NCBI GenBank assembly: GCA_944323625.1
Contig: CALUTD010000014.1
Coordinates: 1-52,629 of the forward strand
Direction of reading: 5' to 3'
From: Candidatus Gastranaerophilales bacterium
GTDB taxonomy: Bacteria > Cyanobacteriota > Vampirovibrionia > Gastranaerophilales > Gastranaerophilaceae
Length of the DNA stretch: 52,629 nucleotides
This document shows positions 43,129 through 52,253 of the stretch, piece after piece (the first letter of the stretch is position 1; each line of letters begins with the position of its first letter). Position numbers and translations under genes: made by a program. The notes under the pieces are model-generated. The model saw nothing but the letters and a program-made list of their open reading frames with translations, was not told the origin of the DNA and ran no database searches.

Positions 43129-45285
43129 ATGCAAAACGAGATTCTGGACAAAATAATGAAGCCCAAATCAATAGCAGTTATAGGGGCATCAACAAAGCCG
43201 AAAACAATCGGTTCAGAAATTATGCAAAGATTAAGAGATTATAAATTTAACGGAAATATTTATCCGGTTAATCCTAAAGGAGGAATAATCGAAGGTTTTC
43301 AAGCATATACTTCAATAGAAGAAGTTCCAGGTGAAGTAGATTTAGCGGTTATTGTTGTTAATGCTAAATTTGTGCTTGATACAATTGACCAATGTCATAA
43401 AAAAGGCATAAAAGGTATATGTATAATAACCGCAGGATTCAAAGAAACCGGCAAAGAAGGTGCAGAACTTGAAAAACAATTACTTGAAAAAGTAAAAGAA
43501 TATGGAATGAGATGTGTAGGTCCAAACTGTTTAGGTGTTTTAAATACTAATCCTGAAGTTAGAATGGATGCAACATTTGCGGAATCACTTCCGGTAAGAG
43601 GTGATATCGGTTTTGTATCTCAATCGGGCGCATTGGGCGGCGGTATTTTAAACATATTAAAAGACTTAAATATAGGGTTTGCACAGTTTGTTTCAATAGG
43701 GAATCAGGCTGATATAAACGCTGAAACAATGCTTGAATACTGGGAACATGATGACGATGTAAAACAAATACTTTTATATATGGAATCAATCCAAAATCCG
43801 GCTAATTTTAGAAAATTAGCATCAAGAATAACAAAGAAAAAACCGATACTTGCATTAAAATCAGGAAGAAGTGCAGCCGGTGCATCCGCAGCATCTTCAC
43901 ATACCGGCTCTTTGGCTGGTGCAGATAAAGCAGCTGCCGCTTTATTAAAACAATCAGGAGTTATAAGAGAATTCTCACTGAAAAATTTATTTGCTAATGC
44001 AAAAGCATTTTCAAACTGCCCGATACCTCAAGGGAATAGAGTTGCTATTATAACAAACTCGGGCGGTCCGGGTATTATGGCAACTGATGCTATTTGTGAA
44101 AGCGGCATGCAAATGGCTAAAATTACCGATGAAACAAAAGCAAAATTGAGAAGTTTTCTTCCTTCTGCAGCTTCGGTTAAGAATCCTATCGATATGATTG
44201 CTTCGGCTCCTATTGAACACTATATTCAAACTCTTGAAACCGTTATTGCCGATGAAAATGTTGATATGATTATGGTTATCTATTTACCGTTCTTAGGTTT
44301 AAAAGATATAGATGTAGCTCAAGCTTTAATAGAAATAAAAGCAAGAAATCCTCAAAAGCCTATAGTAGGTGTGTTTATGACAACAAGCGATTTCTTTACT
44401 AAGATTTCAAATATGGAAGTTAATATGCCGTTCTATATGTATGCTGAAGAAGCAGCAGAAGCGCTTTCAAGATTGGATGAACAAAGACAATGGATGGCAA
44501 AACCTCAAGGTAAAATTCCTTGTTATGATGTTGACAGAGAAAAAGCCGCTGCAATTATTAAACAATCAATCCGGGAAGGCAGAGCTCAATTAACAACACG
44601 TGAATCTATTGATGTACTTGATGCTTATGGTATCAGAGTATGTAAATCAGGTTTTGCAACAAATATTGATGAAGTTGTTAATGTGGGTAATGCTATAGGT
44701 TATCCTGTTGTAATGAAAATGACATCAAAAACAACTTCTCATAAAACTGATGTTGGCGGTGTAAGAGTTAATATTCAATCAGAAGAACAATTGAGAAATG
44801 AATATAATGATTTAATTGCCAAACTTACTGAAAAAGGTTTAATTGACGGCTTAGAAGGTGTTATAATTCAAGAAATGGTAAAAGGTAACCGCGAAATGGT
44901 TTGCGGTATTGCTACAGACCCGCAGTACGGACCTATGATGATGTTCGGTTTGGGCGGTGTGTTTGTTGAAGTTATGAAAGATGTTACTTTCAGAATAGCA
45001 CCTTTAACAGATGTTGACGCCGATGAAATGATTAAATCGGTTAAAGCATATAAATTACTTGAAGGAGCAAGAGGTACAACTCCTGCAAAAATGGAACAAA
45101 TTCAGGAAACTTTATTAAGATTATCTCAACTTGTAACTGATTTTAAATTCATTGATGAACTTGATATTAATCCGTTGTTAATCTCAGAAAAAACGGGTGA
45201 AGGTATAGCGGTTGACGGTCGTATTAAAGTAAGACTTGAAGAAGCAAAAGAAACATTAAAAGATTGCTGTACTTGTTGCTGCTAA
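43129..45285 (+). CDS. ADP-forming acetate/acyl-CoA ligase (fused alpha and beta)
   Basis: A 718-residue enzyme that makes ATP from acyl-CoA by substrate-level phosphorylation, used in anaerobic fermentation. Order: CoA-binding domain (about 8-130, IAVIGASTKPKTIGSEI), succinyl-CoA-ligase-like domain with the phospho-histidine H258 in ASSHTGSLAGADKA, hinge, then ATP-grasp domain (about 480-710, with TSHKTDVGGV and ELDINPLLI). The chain ends in an odd cysteine cluster CCTCCC (713-718), unusual for this family. GCAGGAGAG precedes the ATG. It is ended by a strong terminator. Confidence 0.92.
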   Translation: MQNEILDKIMKPKSIAVIGASTKPKTIGSEIMQRLRDYKFNGNIYPVNPKGGIIEGFQAYTSIEEVPGEVDLAVIVVNAKFVLDTIDQCHKKGIKGICIITAGFKETGKEGAELEKQLLEKVKEYGMRCVGPNCLGVLNTNPEVRMDATFAESLPVRGDIGFVSQSGALGGGILNILKDLNIGFAQFVSIGNQADINAETMLEYWEHDDDVKQILLYMESIQNPANFRKLASRITKKKPILALKSGRSAAGASAASSHTGSLAGADKAAAALLKQSGVIREFSLKNLFANAKAFSNCPIPQGNRVAIITNSGGPGIMATDAICESGMQMAKITDETKAKLRSFLPSAASVKNPIDMIASAPIEHYIQTLETVIADENVDMIMVIYLPFLGLKDIDVAQALIEIKARNPQKPIVGVFMTTSDFFTKISNMEVNMPFYMYAEEAAEALSRLDEQRQWMAKPQGKIPCYDVDREKAAAIIKQSIREGRAQLTTRESIDVLDAYGIRVCKSGFATNIDEVVNVGNAIGYPVVMKMTSKTTSHKTDVGGVRVNIQSEEQLRNEYNDLIAKLTEKGLIDGLEGVIIQEMVKGNREMVCGIATDPQYGPMMMFGLGGVFVEVMKDVTFRIAPLTDVDADEMIKSVKAYKLLEGARGTTPAKMEQIQETLLRLSQLVTDFKFIDELDINPLLISEKTGEGIAVDGRIKVRLEEAKETLKDCCTCCC

Positions 45286-45304
45286 ATAAAAAACTATAAA
45301 ACAT

Positions 45305-45340
45305 AAAAAAGCAAGGATTACATAATCCTTGCTTTTTTAT
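45305..45340 (+). terminator. terminator of the acyl-CoA ligase gene
   Basis: AAAAAAGCAAGGATTA (45305-45320) pairs with TAATCCTTGCTTTTTT (45323-45338). Confidence 0.93.
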
Positions 45341-45516
45341 TACTATAATCATATCTATGTCAAAATAAAGTTGAACTAAATTTGACCCCCTCTGCTGTGT
45401 GTGAGAGGGGGATTGAAAAAAATAAGTTAATTCGGGTAGAAACCCGCCGCTGCATTAGAAATTCAATTTCTGTCACCGAATTACATAATATATACAAGGA
45501 TAACATTTTTATTTTA
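45341..45516. repeat. intergenic repeat with GC-rich hairpin
   Basis: Includes a stem CCCCCTCT (45386-45393) and AGAGGGGG (45404-45411), AACCCGCCGCTGC (45441-45453) as near 31150 and 4935, and a reverse copy of the dispersed repeat, CACCGAATTACATAATATAT (45474 on). No ORF. Confidence 0.55.
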
Positions 45517-47250
45517 TTATAAATTTTTTATAAAATCATTTATATATGGTTTAAAACCTTGATTAACAATTTCATAGAACATATCAAGATTCTTATTCAT
45601 ATACTCTGCAACATCACAGCAGTCATAATCTAAAGCCATATCCATTACGGACTGGTAAATATCTACGAGATGCGCAATAGGAACTCCGTCAATTGGAATT
45701 CTTTTTAATTTATCATTTCCTTCATCAACAAAAATAGGTGCATCTTTTGTTTTAAATGCTATAACTTGCATCATTATTTTTCTTTTTTCTATATTATTTT
45801 TTAAACTTTTTGGAAGATTATCCGAATTGGATTCCAAATCGTTAAGAAAAAGCATTAAACCGCCTTGAAGCGTTGTTGCAATATTATCTTCAACTTCCGG
45901 ATGTATTTTAAAGTATTCATGTAAAACATTATTAACATACATAATTGACTGTTGATTTTTTCTGTTTTGTTTTTCATTTATATTGAAAAAAGTAGTTGAA
46001 GTAAGTATATTTGTTTCATCAACATTATAATTTCTTTTTTGGGCAAATTTTTTAATATCTTCAATTATTTTTTTCGGAGCAAGTCGATTTGAAATTTTTA
46101 TTCCGGGAATAGTTTTACCATCCATTTTGTAAAGTGAATCTACTTTTACATATTGCCAACCCTGTTTCATTGCATTTGAAAATTTTTGGACCGCCCATTG
46201 ATTGTTATTCCAAAAGAATTTTAAAGCATTTTTCTGTTCATTTGTTATAGATTCATTTCCAATAAGTTGAGATTCTGATATTTTTCCATATTTTTTCATT
46301 GACTTAATGAGTGCCTTTTTGACAACTTTTCCGTCATGTGTATGATTCCAGGCTCTATTAAGAACTTGAGCAAACTCTTCTTTTTGCTCGGGATTATTTT
46401 CATAAAAATCCTTTTGACGTTGTGACATGTTATATATTGCATCGGGGTTTTCCTGATAATATTTTTTTAAACCTTCTGATATATGCTTCTTGTGAGATTC
46501 GGATAAAGGACCTCGAGGTATTATTACCGCTTCACCTTCTTGCCTTTGGATTGCAGCTTCTTTTGCTTCTTTAATTTTTATTGACATCTCACGAGTAAAA
46601 CTTTCGTTGTATTCTTTGTTTGAAAGTTTTAACACATTCGCATATCTTTTATTCATCAAAGGAATATTTAATTTTTTATGCATTGCATAATATAAACTTT
46701 TCTTTTCTTCTGAATCAGATGATTCCTGAAAATATTTTGATAAATCAGTTAACGAAAAACCTTTTCCCCAGTAAAGCTTTATAAGCTGCAACGTTAAATC
46801 TTCATCTTGTGAAAAAATTTGTGACTTACCCTCTTGAAAATCCGATACAATACTGCCGGGTTTTGCTTCAACTTCATAACTTGAAATTACATCTTTAAAT
46901 TCAGGATATTTTTCTTTTAATTCGTTAAGTGAATAACAATCCAAAACACCTTCATATTTATCAAAATGGACATCATATAATGATTTACCCGATTTTTCGA
47001 TTAGTTCATTTTTAACATTTTCTCTTATATCAGACGGGTATTCTTCGGGTTTCAGTGCAGAATAAACTTCGTCTAAATTTAAACTGTAACCGCCGCAAAA
47101 AGACAAAAATGTTTTTGTATTGGGAAGATTATTATTTTGCGTAATGTATGATTGTTTTGAATAACCATCATTAAATTTGGTATTTTTTACAGAATTTTGT
47201 ATCCTATTTGCATTTATATTATCAACTGGGAAAATATTCAGAATCTTCAT
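45517..47250 (-). CDS. hypothetical protein with N-terminal FLSFCGG and NUMOD-like helices
   Basis: A 577-residue soluble protein of unknown family. Residues near 46-55, KTFLSFCGG, fit the SF-x-G motif of other hypotheticals here. Around 245-310 are repeated short helices, SESHKKHISEGLKKYYQENP and MSQRQKDFYENNPEQKEEF, that resemble NUMOD3-type DNA-contacting modules of homing endonucleases (E-x-HK-x-I-S-E-x-L/M-K pattern). No nuclease active site is visible. The C-terminal 150 residues are helical. AAGGT precedes the start. It could be a lineage effector or DNA-binding protein. Confidence 0.6.
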   Translation of the reverse strand: MKILNIFPVDNINANRIQNSVKNTKFNDGYSKQSYITQNNNLPNTKTFLSFCGGYSLNLDEVYSALKPEEYPSDIRENVKNELIEKSGKSLYDVHFDKYEGVLDCYSLNELKEKYPEFKDVISSYEVEAKPGSIVSDFQEGKSQIFSQDEDLTLQLIKLYWGKGFSLTDLSKYFQESSDSEEKKSLYYAMHKKLNIPLMNKRYANVLKLSNKEYNESFTREMSIKIKEAKEAAIQRQEGEAVIIPRGPLSESHKKHISEGLKKYYQENPDAIYNMSQRQKDFYENNPEQKEEFAQVLNRAWNHTHDGKVVKKALIKSMKKYGKISESQLIGNESITNEQKNALKFFWNNNQWAVQKFSNAMKQGWQYVKVDSLYKMDGKTIPGIKISNRLAPKKIIEDIKKFAQKRNYNVDETNILTSTTFFNINEKQNRKNQQSIMYVNNVLHEYFKIHPEVEDNIATTLQGGLMLFLNDLESNSDNLPKSLKNNIEKRKIMMQVIAFKTKDAPIFVDEGNDKLKRIPIDGVPIAHLVDIYQSVMDMALDYDCCDVAEYMNKNLDMFYEIVNQGFKPYINDFIKNL

Positions 47251-47413
47251 ATTTTTACCTTACGATTTTATTACAATTTTTTTAAAACAGCTAAACATAA
47301 AAATTTGCCAATAATTAAAATCCGTTACAAATAACAGTAAATAGTTTAAAATTATAATTTTGTTTATATTAATATTGAATGTATAGTATTAAAACAAAAT
47401 GGACAGGATAATT

Positions 47414-48166
47414 ATGGCAGAACAAATATACGGAAATATACATTCAATAGAGTCATTCGGTACTGTTGACGGACCGGGAATCCGTTTTGTTGTTTTTATG
47501 CAGGGCTGTCCTATGCGCTGCCAATATTGTCATAACCCCGATACATGGAAATATGATGAAAATAAAAAAATGAGTGTTTCTGAAATTCTAGAGGAATATA
47601 ACGGAGTAAAGGAATTTTTAAGAAACGGCGGGTTAACGGTTACAGGGGGCGAACCTCTTGTTCAGCTGGATTTTGTTATTGAATTATTTAAAAGGGCAAA
47701 ACAATTGAATATACATACTGCTCTTGATACATCGGGAATCCTCTTTGATAAAAATAACACATCAAAAATTGATGAACTTCTAAAATTTACTGATTTAGTT
47801 TTGCTTGATATTAAGCATATTGATGATGAAGAACATAAAAAATTAACAAAACATTCAAATAAAGCAATATTGGATTTTGCACGATATTTATCGGATAAAA
47901 ATATTCCGGTTTGGATAAGACATGTTGTAGTTCCCGAAATAACTTACAAAGAGGAATACTTAAAACGATTAGGTGAATTTTTGGCAGAACTCAATAATGT
48001 TAAGGCACTTGATGTGCTTCCGTATCACGACATGGCAATACCTAAATATGAAAATTTAGGTATTGAATATCCTTTAAAGGAAACTAAGCCACTAACAAAA
48101 GAAGAGGCTTTAAACGCAAGAAATATAATATTAAAAGCGTATAAAAATGCTAAAACGGGTAATTAA
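47414..48166 (+). CDS. pflA: pyruvate formate-lyase activating enzyme
   Basis: A radical-SAM glycyl-radical activase, about 250 residues. It has IHSIESFGTVDGPGIRFVVF, cluster ligands C32, C36 and C39 (GCPMRCQYCHNPDTW), TVTGGEPLVQLDF and the C-terminal DVLPYHDMAIPKYENLG, all PflA features. I start at 47414 (MAEQIY) because AGGA lies at proper distance; an ATG at 47399 would add five residues. The pyruvate formate-lyase gene itself is not in the window. The enzyme implies anaerobic fermentation of pyruvate to formate and acetyl-CoA. Confidence 0.93.
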   Translation: MAEQIYGNIHSIESFGTVDGPGIRFVVFMQGCPMRCQYCHNPDTWKYDENKKMSVSEILEEYNGVKEFLRNGGLTVTGGEPLVQLDFVIELFKRAKQLNIHTALDTSGILFDKNNTSKIDELLKFTDLVLLDIKHIDDEEHKKLTKHSNKAILDFARYLSDKNIPVWIRHVVVPEITYKEEYLKRLGEFLAELNNVKALDVLPYHDMAIPKYENLGIEYPLKETKPLTKEEALNARNIILKAYKNAKTGN

Positions 48167-48219
48167 TATATACTCTTTTGGCTGATTACAAAATTTTATT
48201 TTGATAAATAATAAATATT

Positions 48220-48609
48220 ATGCAAAATATGGAATGGTTTCACAGTCTGAATAAACCTTTTTTAAGTCCGCCCGATTGGATATTTGTTCCTGTATGGAGC
48301 GTTCTTTATGTATTAATGGTGTTATCTTTTATATTTTTTATAAAAGGAGGCATGAATAAAAACAAGCGTCTGCCTTTAATATTTTTTATAATACAATTAG
48401 CTTTAAATCTTGCCTGGAGTCCCGTTTTCTTCGGTATGCAAAATATTTTGGGCGCTCTTATCATCATTGTATTTATGTGGCTATTTACTTTGCTTACAAT
48501 TGTTTATTTTTTAAGACACTCTATACTTGCTTCAATACTGCTTATTCCGTATTTAATATGGATTAGTTTTGCATTTTATTTAAACTTCGGATTCTATGTT
48601 TTAAACTAG
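48220..48609 (+). CDS. tspO: TspO/MBR family membrane protein
   Basis: A 129-residue protein with five hydrophobic helices and the family signatures WFHSLNKPFLSPPDWIFVPV (first loop; SPPDW), then VWSVLYVLM, and LNLAWSPVFFG (about 68-78) typical of TSPO. TSPO proteins bind porphyrins and other hydrophobic ligands. It is shorter than the usual 150-160 residues because the first helix is reduced. It lies 54 bp after pflA. It is near a repeat-poor gap of 106 bp before the convergent fliR. Confidence 0.88.
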   Translation: MQNMEWFHSLNKPFLSPPDWIFVPVWSVLYVLMVLSFIFFIKGGMNKNKRLPLIFFIIQLALNLAWSPVFFGMQNILGALIIIVFMWLFTLLTIVYFLRHSILASILLIPYLIWISFAFYLNFGFYVLN

Positions 48610-48715
48610 ATTAACAAGAAGCATTACTCTTTCACCTATTCGTCAACCTGAAATTACCTGCTTAAATGATAATAACTAAAAATTCATGAAACCGGCACAA
48701 ACGGTGAGAGGTAAA

Positions 48716-49498
48716 TTAAAATATATTAGAAAAAGATAAAAAGAAGTCGCAAATTATGTTATAAATAATAGGCAATCCGACAATCAATATAGCGGCTCCC
48801 ATACAGGGTTTAAACAAAAAGCTCATTTGAAAAACATTTACCTGAGGTGCAGTTTTGGAAATGATACCAAGAATAATATCCTGCCCTAATGTTGCTAATA
48901 GTACGGGTGATGCTATTTGCAGTCCTATATATAAAACATTAGAAGTTATTTTTACCAAATATGGCATATTAACAATTTCATCAAGGGGAACAAAGGCAGC
49001 ATAAACCGGGAAAATTTCAAAACTTCTTATAAATGCATTAAAAGTCCAATATGCACCGCCAATTTCAAGAAAAATAATCAATCCTAAAAGACTGAACAAC
49101 CTTCCCATTATTGATACCTGAGCCGAAGATGATGGGTCCATAATTGTGGCGGAAGATACACCCTGCTGCATATTAATCATGTCTCCTCCGCTCTCTATTG
49201 CGTATAATATACATGCAACAATAAACCCTATAAGTGCGCCGCACAAGAAATTTACGCAAATTGAATAAAACATTGATATTCCGCTCGCAGGTATTGTCGG
49301 TTTTATTACCATACAAATAATTATAGTAAATAACAGTGTAAATCCGGCTCTCGCAACAGTGGGAATTTCTGTTCTTCTTAAAAACGGGCATGCCCTCATC
49401 AGTCCTGCAACTCTTGCAAAAACGGGAATGCCTGCTGCTAATACATTATTAACTTCAGGAAAATATTTAGGAAATTCACTCATAATAACGTCTAACAT
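48716..49498 (-). CDS. fliR: flagellar export protein FliR
   Basis: A 260-residue membrane protein of the flagellar type III export gate (FliPQR channel). It has about six hydrophobic helices, VFARVAGLMRACPFL near the start, and the family segments CGALIGFIVACILYAIESGGDMINMQQGVSSA (about 85-117) and LFKPCMGAAILIVGLPII near the end. Length is normal. It is the last gene of the minus-strand run 52253 to 48716; flhB and flhA do not follow. Spacing from fliQ is 9 bp. Confidence 0.9.
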   Translation of the reverse strand: MLDVIMSEFPKYFPEVNNVLAAGIPVFARVAGLMRACPFLRRTEIPTVARAGFTLLFTIIICMVIKPTIPASGISMFYSICVNFLCGALIGFIVACILYAIESGGDMINMQQGVSSATIMDPSSSAQVSIMGRLFSLLGLIIFLEIGGAYWTFNAFIRSFEIFPVYAAFVPLDEIVNMPYLVKITSNVLYIGLQIASPVLLATLGQDIILGIISKTAPQVNVFQMSFLFKPCMGAAILIVGLPIIYNIICDFFLSFSNIF

Positions 49499-49507
49499 CT
49501 GAATATT

Positions 49508-50005
49508 CTACCTTTGATTTTCCATTATCTTCTTTCTTTCGGCCAAATTAGGAGTTGGAATTTCTTTTGAATTACTCCTTATCCCGGTGAAGCTGTTTCT
49601 TTCCGTCAGTCCTATAGGAGCTTTTGCATTATTTAATATGTGTGACATCGGTGTCATATCTTTTTTTACGTCTGATTTCATCTCATCAATAAAAGGTTTT
49701 GTGTAATTATAATAATCAGGCGGGAGAACAAAATCGTCAGACTTTGGAATAACATCAAAAGCAATAACGGAACCTTCATTAAACAGATTAGATAGCAGCT
49801 TTATATAACCGGTACCGAGTATAATTATGACAAGAAAAACAGCAAATATTTTAGGTGCAGCAGCAATGGTTTGCTCCTGAACCTGTGTTACAGCCTGTAA
49901 TATACCGACAACAAGACCTATTGCAGCTGCTGTTAACACGCATGGCATAGCAATCATAAGCATTACCATTAAACCTTTTGCCATATATTCCAATAATATT
50001 TCCAT
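49508..50005 (-). CDS. fliQ: flagellar export protein FliQ with long C-terminal extension
   Basis: FliQ is a two-helix component of the export gate, usually about 89 residues. The first 80 residues match it: hairpin MLMIAMPCVLTAAAIGLVVG then ILQAVTQVQEQTIAAAPKI and VFLVIIILGTGYIKLLSNLF. Here it continues for about 85 extra residues, hydrophilic, with PPDYYNYTKPFIDEMKSDV and many Asn/Ser/Thr/Lys, so the total is 165. There is no frameshift and the extension keeps normal codon use, so it appears real. It is 12 bp from fliP. Confidence 0.88.
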   Translation of the reverse strand: MEILLEYMAKGLMVMLMIAMPCVLTAAAIGLVVGILQAVTQVQEQTIAAAPKIFAVFLVIIILGTGYIKLLSNLFNEGSVIAFDVIPKSDDFVLPPDYYNYTKPFIDEMKSDVKKDMTPMSHILNNAKAPIGLTERNSFTGIRSNSKEIPTPNLAERKKIMENQR

Positions 50006-50017
50006 CGATTTTGTTCC

Positions 50018-50659
50018 TTAATTAAAACTTCCGACCAAACCGTTAACAATAAGACTCCATCCGTCTACGGCAATAAATATAAGCAGCTTAAAAGGCAGTG
50101 AAATAATTGTAGGCGATAGCATAAACATCCCAAGTGCCAAAAGTACATTTGCTATAATCAAATCCAATACAATAAACGGAACAAATATAATAAAACTTAT
50201 TTCAAACGCAGTTTTAAGTTCGCTTAAAATATATGCCGGCGCAACTTCAAATATACCAATGTCTTCAACGGATTCGGGAGCTTCTTTTCTTGTAAGCTGT
50301 AGGAAAAACGCTAAATCTTTTTCTCTTGTCTGTTTTAACATAAATTCTTTTAAAGGTTTAGAACCTTCATTTATGGCAAGAACAATTGAACCTGTCTTTT
50401 CATAAGGTTTTGACCCGACTTCATACATTTGTTGAAAAACAGGACCCATTGTATAGAAAGTTAGAATTAAAGATAACCCGACAAGCACAATAGCAGGAGG
50501 TATTTGCTGTGCACCTAATGCCTGTTTGAGAAAACCAAATACTATTACGTATCTTAAAAAACTTGTCATGCAGACAAATGCAAACGGCAAAAACGAAAAT
50601 ATTGCCATCATTATTAATAATTGAAGAACAGGACTTAAATCTTTTAAAATTGTATCCAT
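50018..50659 (-). CDS. fliP: flagellar export protein FliP
   Basis: A 213-residue protein of the export gate. Motifs: PFAFVCMTSFLRYVIVFGFL, KQALGAQQIPPAIVLVGLSL, FMLKQTREKDLAFF and SELKTAFEISFIIFVPF then LIIANVLLALGMFMLSPTII. It starts directly at the first membrane helix and lacks the cleaved signal peptide of most flagellar FliP proteins (about 245 residues), a form closer in length to injectisome SctR. The presence of fliO and sigma-28 nearby favours the flagellum. Confidence 0.92.
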   Translation of the reverse strand: MDTILKDLSPVLQLLIMMAIFSFLPFAFVCMTSFLRYVIVFGFLKQALGAQQIPPAIVLVGLSLILTFYTMGPVFQQMYEVGSKPYEKTGSIVLAINEGSKPLKEFMLKQTREKDLAFFLQLTRKEAPESVEDIGIFEVAPAYILSELKTAFEISFIIFVPFIVLDLIIANVLLALGMFMLSPTIISLPFKLLIFIAVDGWSLIVNGLVGSFN

Positions 50660-50660
50660 T

Positions 50661-51065
50661 TTAACCTCTGTTTATTTTTTTTAATATTGTGTTTTTTTGC
50701 ATATTATTTAATGAATTCTGTTTAGAATTTCCTGAAACTCCATTAACTGAATGCATTTTTATGTTGTGCTCAAATGATGAATTAACTTTAGAATTATTGA
50801 ATGTTTCATCATTATTAAGCTTTGAAAGCATTGTTGTAGTTGCAGCATCAGAGGCAATCAAAAATTTTTCTTCGCCTGCTTTTATTACATAGATTGTTTT
50901 TGAAGCACTCAACCTTAATGCATTTTCAACAGATAAAAATTCTTTGCTTCCTTTTATTGAATTGAAATTTAATGATTTTTTATACACAAAAACAGCAAGT
51001 ACAATAAAACCGAGCATTGCCATTAAATATATTGCAAAATTCATAATATATCCGCTCATATTCAC
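50661..51065 (-). CDS. fliO: flagellar protein FliO
   Basis: A 134-residue single-pass protein: N-terminal membrane helix (about 6-28, MNFAIYLMAMLGFIVLAVFV) and a cytoplasmic part with the FliO pattern LSVENALRLSASKTIYVIKAGEEKFLIA. FliO stabilises FliP during assembly of the export gate, is specific to flagella, and is absent from injectisomes. The C-terminal 50 residues are Asn/Ser-rich and likely disordered. It is 1 bp before fliP and 3 bp after the fliN-like gene. Confidence 0.82.
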   Translation of the reverse strand: MNMSGYIMNFAIYLMAMLGFIVLAVFVYKKSLNFNSIKGSKEFLSVENALRLSASKTIYVIKAGEEKFLIASDAATTTMLSKLNNDETFNNSKVNSSFEHNIKMHSVNGVSGNSKQNSLNNMQKNTILKKINRG

Positions 51066-51068
51066 CTC

Positions 51069-52253
51069 TTAAATACTTTCATCTTCAATTTCAAAATCAC
51101 TGTAATCAAAGCTGTCATCATCATTTTTTTGCGAAGGATTTTCCGCATTGCCGGCATGATTAGGATTATTTTTAGGTTTTTGAGGTTGACCTGCAGTTTG
51201 GGTTCGGGAATTATTATTTGTGTCTTTACTTTTTATTACTTCGTTAACTCTTACACCATATCTGTCATTTAAAATAACAAGCTCTCCGGTCGCTACAACT
51301 TGATTTTCAACCCTTAGTTTTATTTTATTCTCATATACGGAGCCAACATCAATTACAAGCCCTTCGGAAATTTGTTTTAATTCTCCGAGAGTTAGTCTGA
51401 CATTGTCAAATTCCGCAACTATATCAACAAGAATTGAATCCCACATATTTTGAGATTTAGAATTATTTTCATCTTCCATATGACTGCCCCCTGTATTATC
51501 AATACTTATTATCAATGAAGGATTCGGATTAATTCTGAAAGGAACTTTTCTGCCCTGCCATAATACCGACATCTCATTTATATTACTGTTTTCAAGAAGA
51601 ATTATATCTCCTTCCTCTATAGCCTTTATATCATTCAGAGTAATTTTAGATGAGCCTGCACTTATACTCATATCTGCTTTTATATTTTTAAAATCAGAGT
51701 TGCTAAAAGTTTTTTGCGGTTCTTTAGCGGATTCAATTTTCACCATATATTCGGGTATGGATATTATAATTTTGCCCGAATGAATTTCATTTGCACGAAG
51801 GAAAAAGGTTAAATCATAATCTTTTGATGACTTAATTATTTTTTGGTTAACTTCTGCTTTATTTAAATATTTTTCAATACTTTTAAATATTGCGGCAGTA
51901 TAAGCTTTTATAAGCATAGCTTCAATATCCGTAAGATTTTTTAAATTAAACGGACTTTCACTTAATCCGAGAGCATTATCTAATAAAGCCGAAACCGCCC
52001 CTGAGGATATTTTTATTTTTATGTCAGAGATTTTTGTTACCGGAACTTTATTCACAAAATATTCGTCACCATAGAAAAGAATATTCTCATCTTTAGATAA
52101 TGACATTAATCTGAGAAAGAAATCTTTTTGAAAAAAATCATCTGTTATTTTTTGTATACAGGAATAAATATTAGAATAAAACCAGGGATAATCATTAAAA
52201 AGATTACTCTTATTTTTTTGTTTTATATTTTTGTTTGATTGTAAAGCTGTCAT
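51069..52253 (-). CDS. fliN: flagellar C-ring switch protein with two SpoA domains (FliN/FliM-like)
   Basis: A 394-residue protein. The middle part (about 100-200) looks like a degenerate FliM/FliY middle domain. Two SpoA modules follow: about 200-255 (ITLNDIKAIEEGDIILLENS, then WQGRKVPFRINPN) and about 285-345 (VRLTLGELKQISEGLVIDVG, KIKLRVENQVVATGELVILN, then YGVRVNEV). The end (350-394) is a Pro/Asn-rich, then acidic tail (DDDSFDYSDFEIEDE). The two-SpoA form resembles FliY or SctQ. It is the first gene of the fliN-O-P-Q-R operon. Confidence 0.82.
   Translation of the reverse strand: MTALQSNKNIKQKNKSNLFNDYPWFYSNIYSCIQKITDDFFQKDFFLRLMSLSKDENILFYGDEYFVNKVPVTKISDIKIKISSGAVSALLDNALGLSESPFNLKNLTDIEAMLIKAYTAAIFKSIEKYLNKAEVNQKIIKSSKDYDLTFFLRANEIHSGKIIISIPEYMVKIESAKEPQKTFSNSDFKNIKADMSISAGSSKITLNDIKAIEEGDIILLENSNINEMSVLWQGRKVPFRINPNPSLIISIDNTGGSHMEDENNSKSQNMWDSILVDIVAEFDNVRLTLGELKQISEGLVIDVGSVYENKIKLRVENQVVATGELVILNDRYGVRVNEVIKSKDTNNNSRTQTAGQPQKPKNNPNHAGNAENPSQKNDDDSFDYSDFEIEDESI

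Noticed and set aside
48716-52253. Injectisome (type III secretion) instead of flagellum
   Set aside because: The two-SpoA protein and short FliP would fit either, but fliO and a sigma-28 gene indicate a flagellum.
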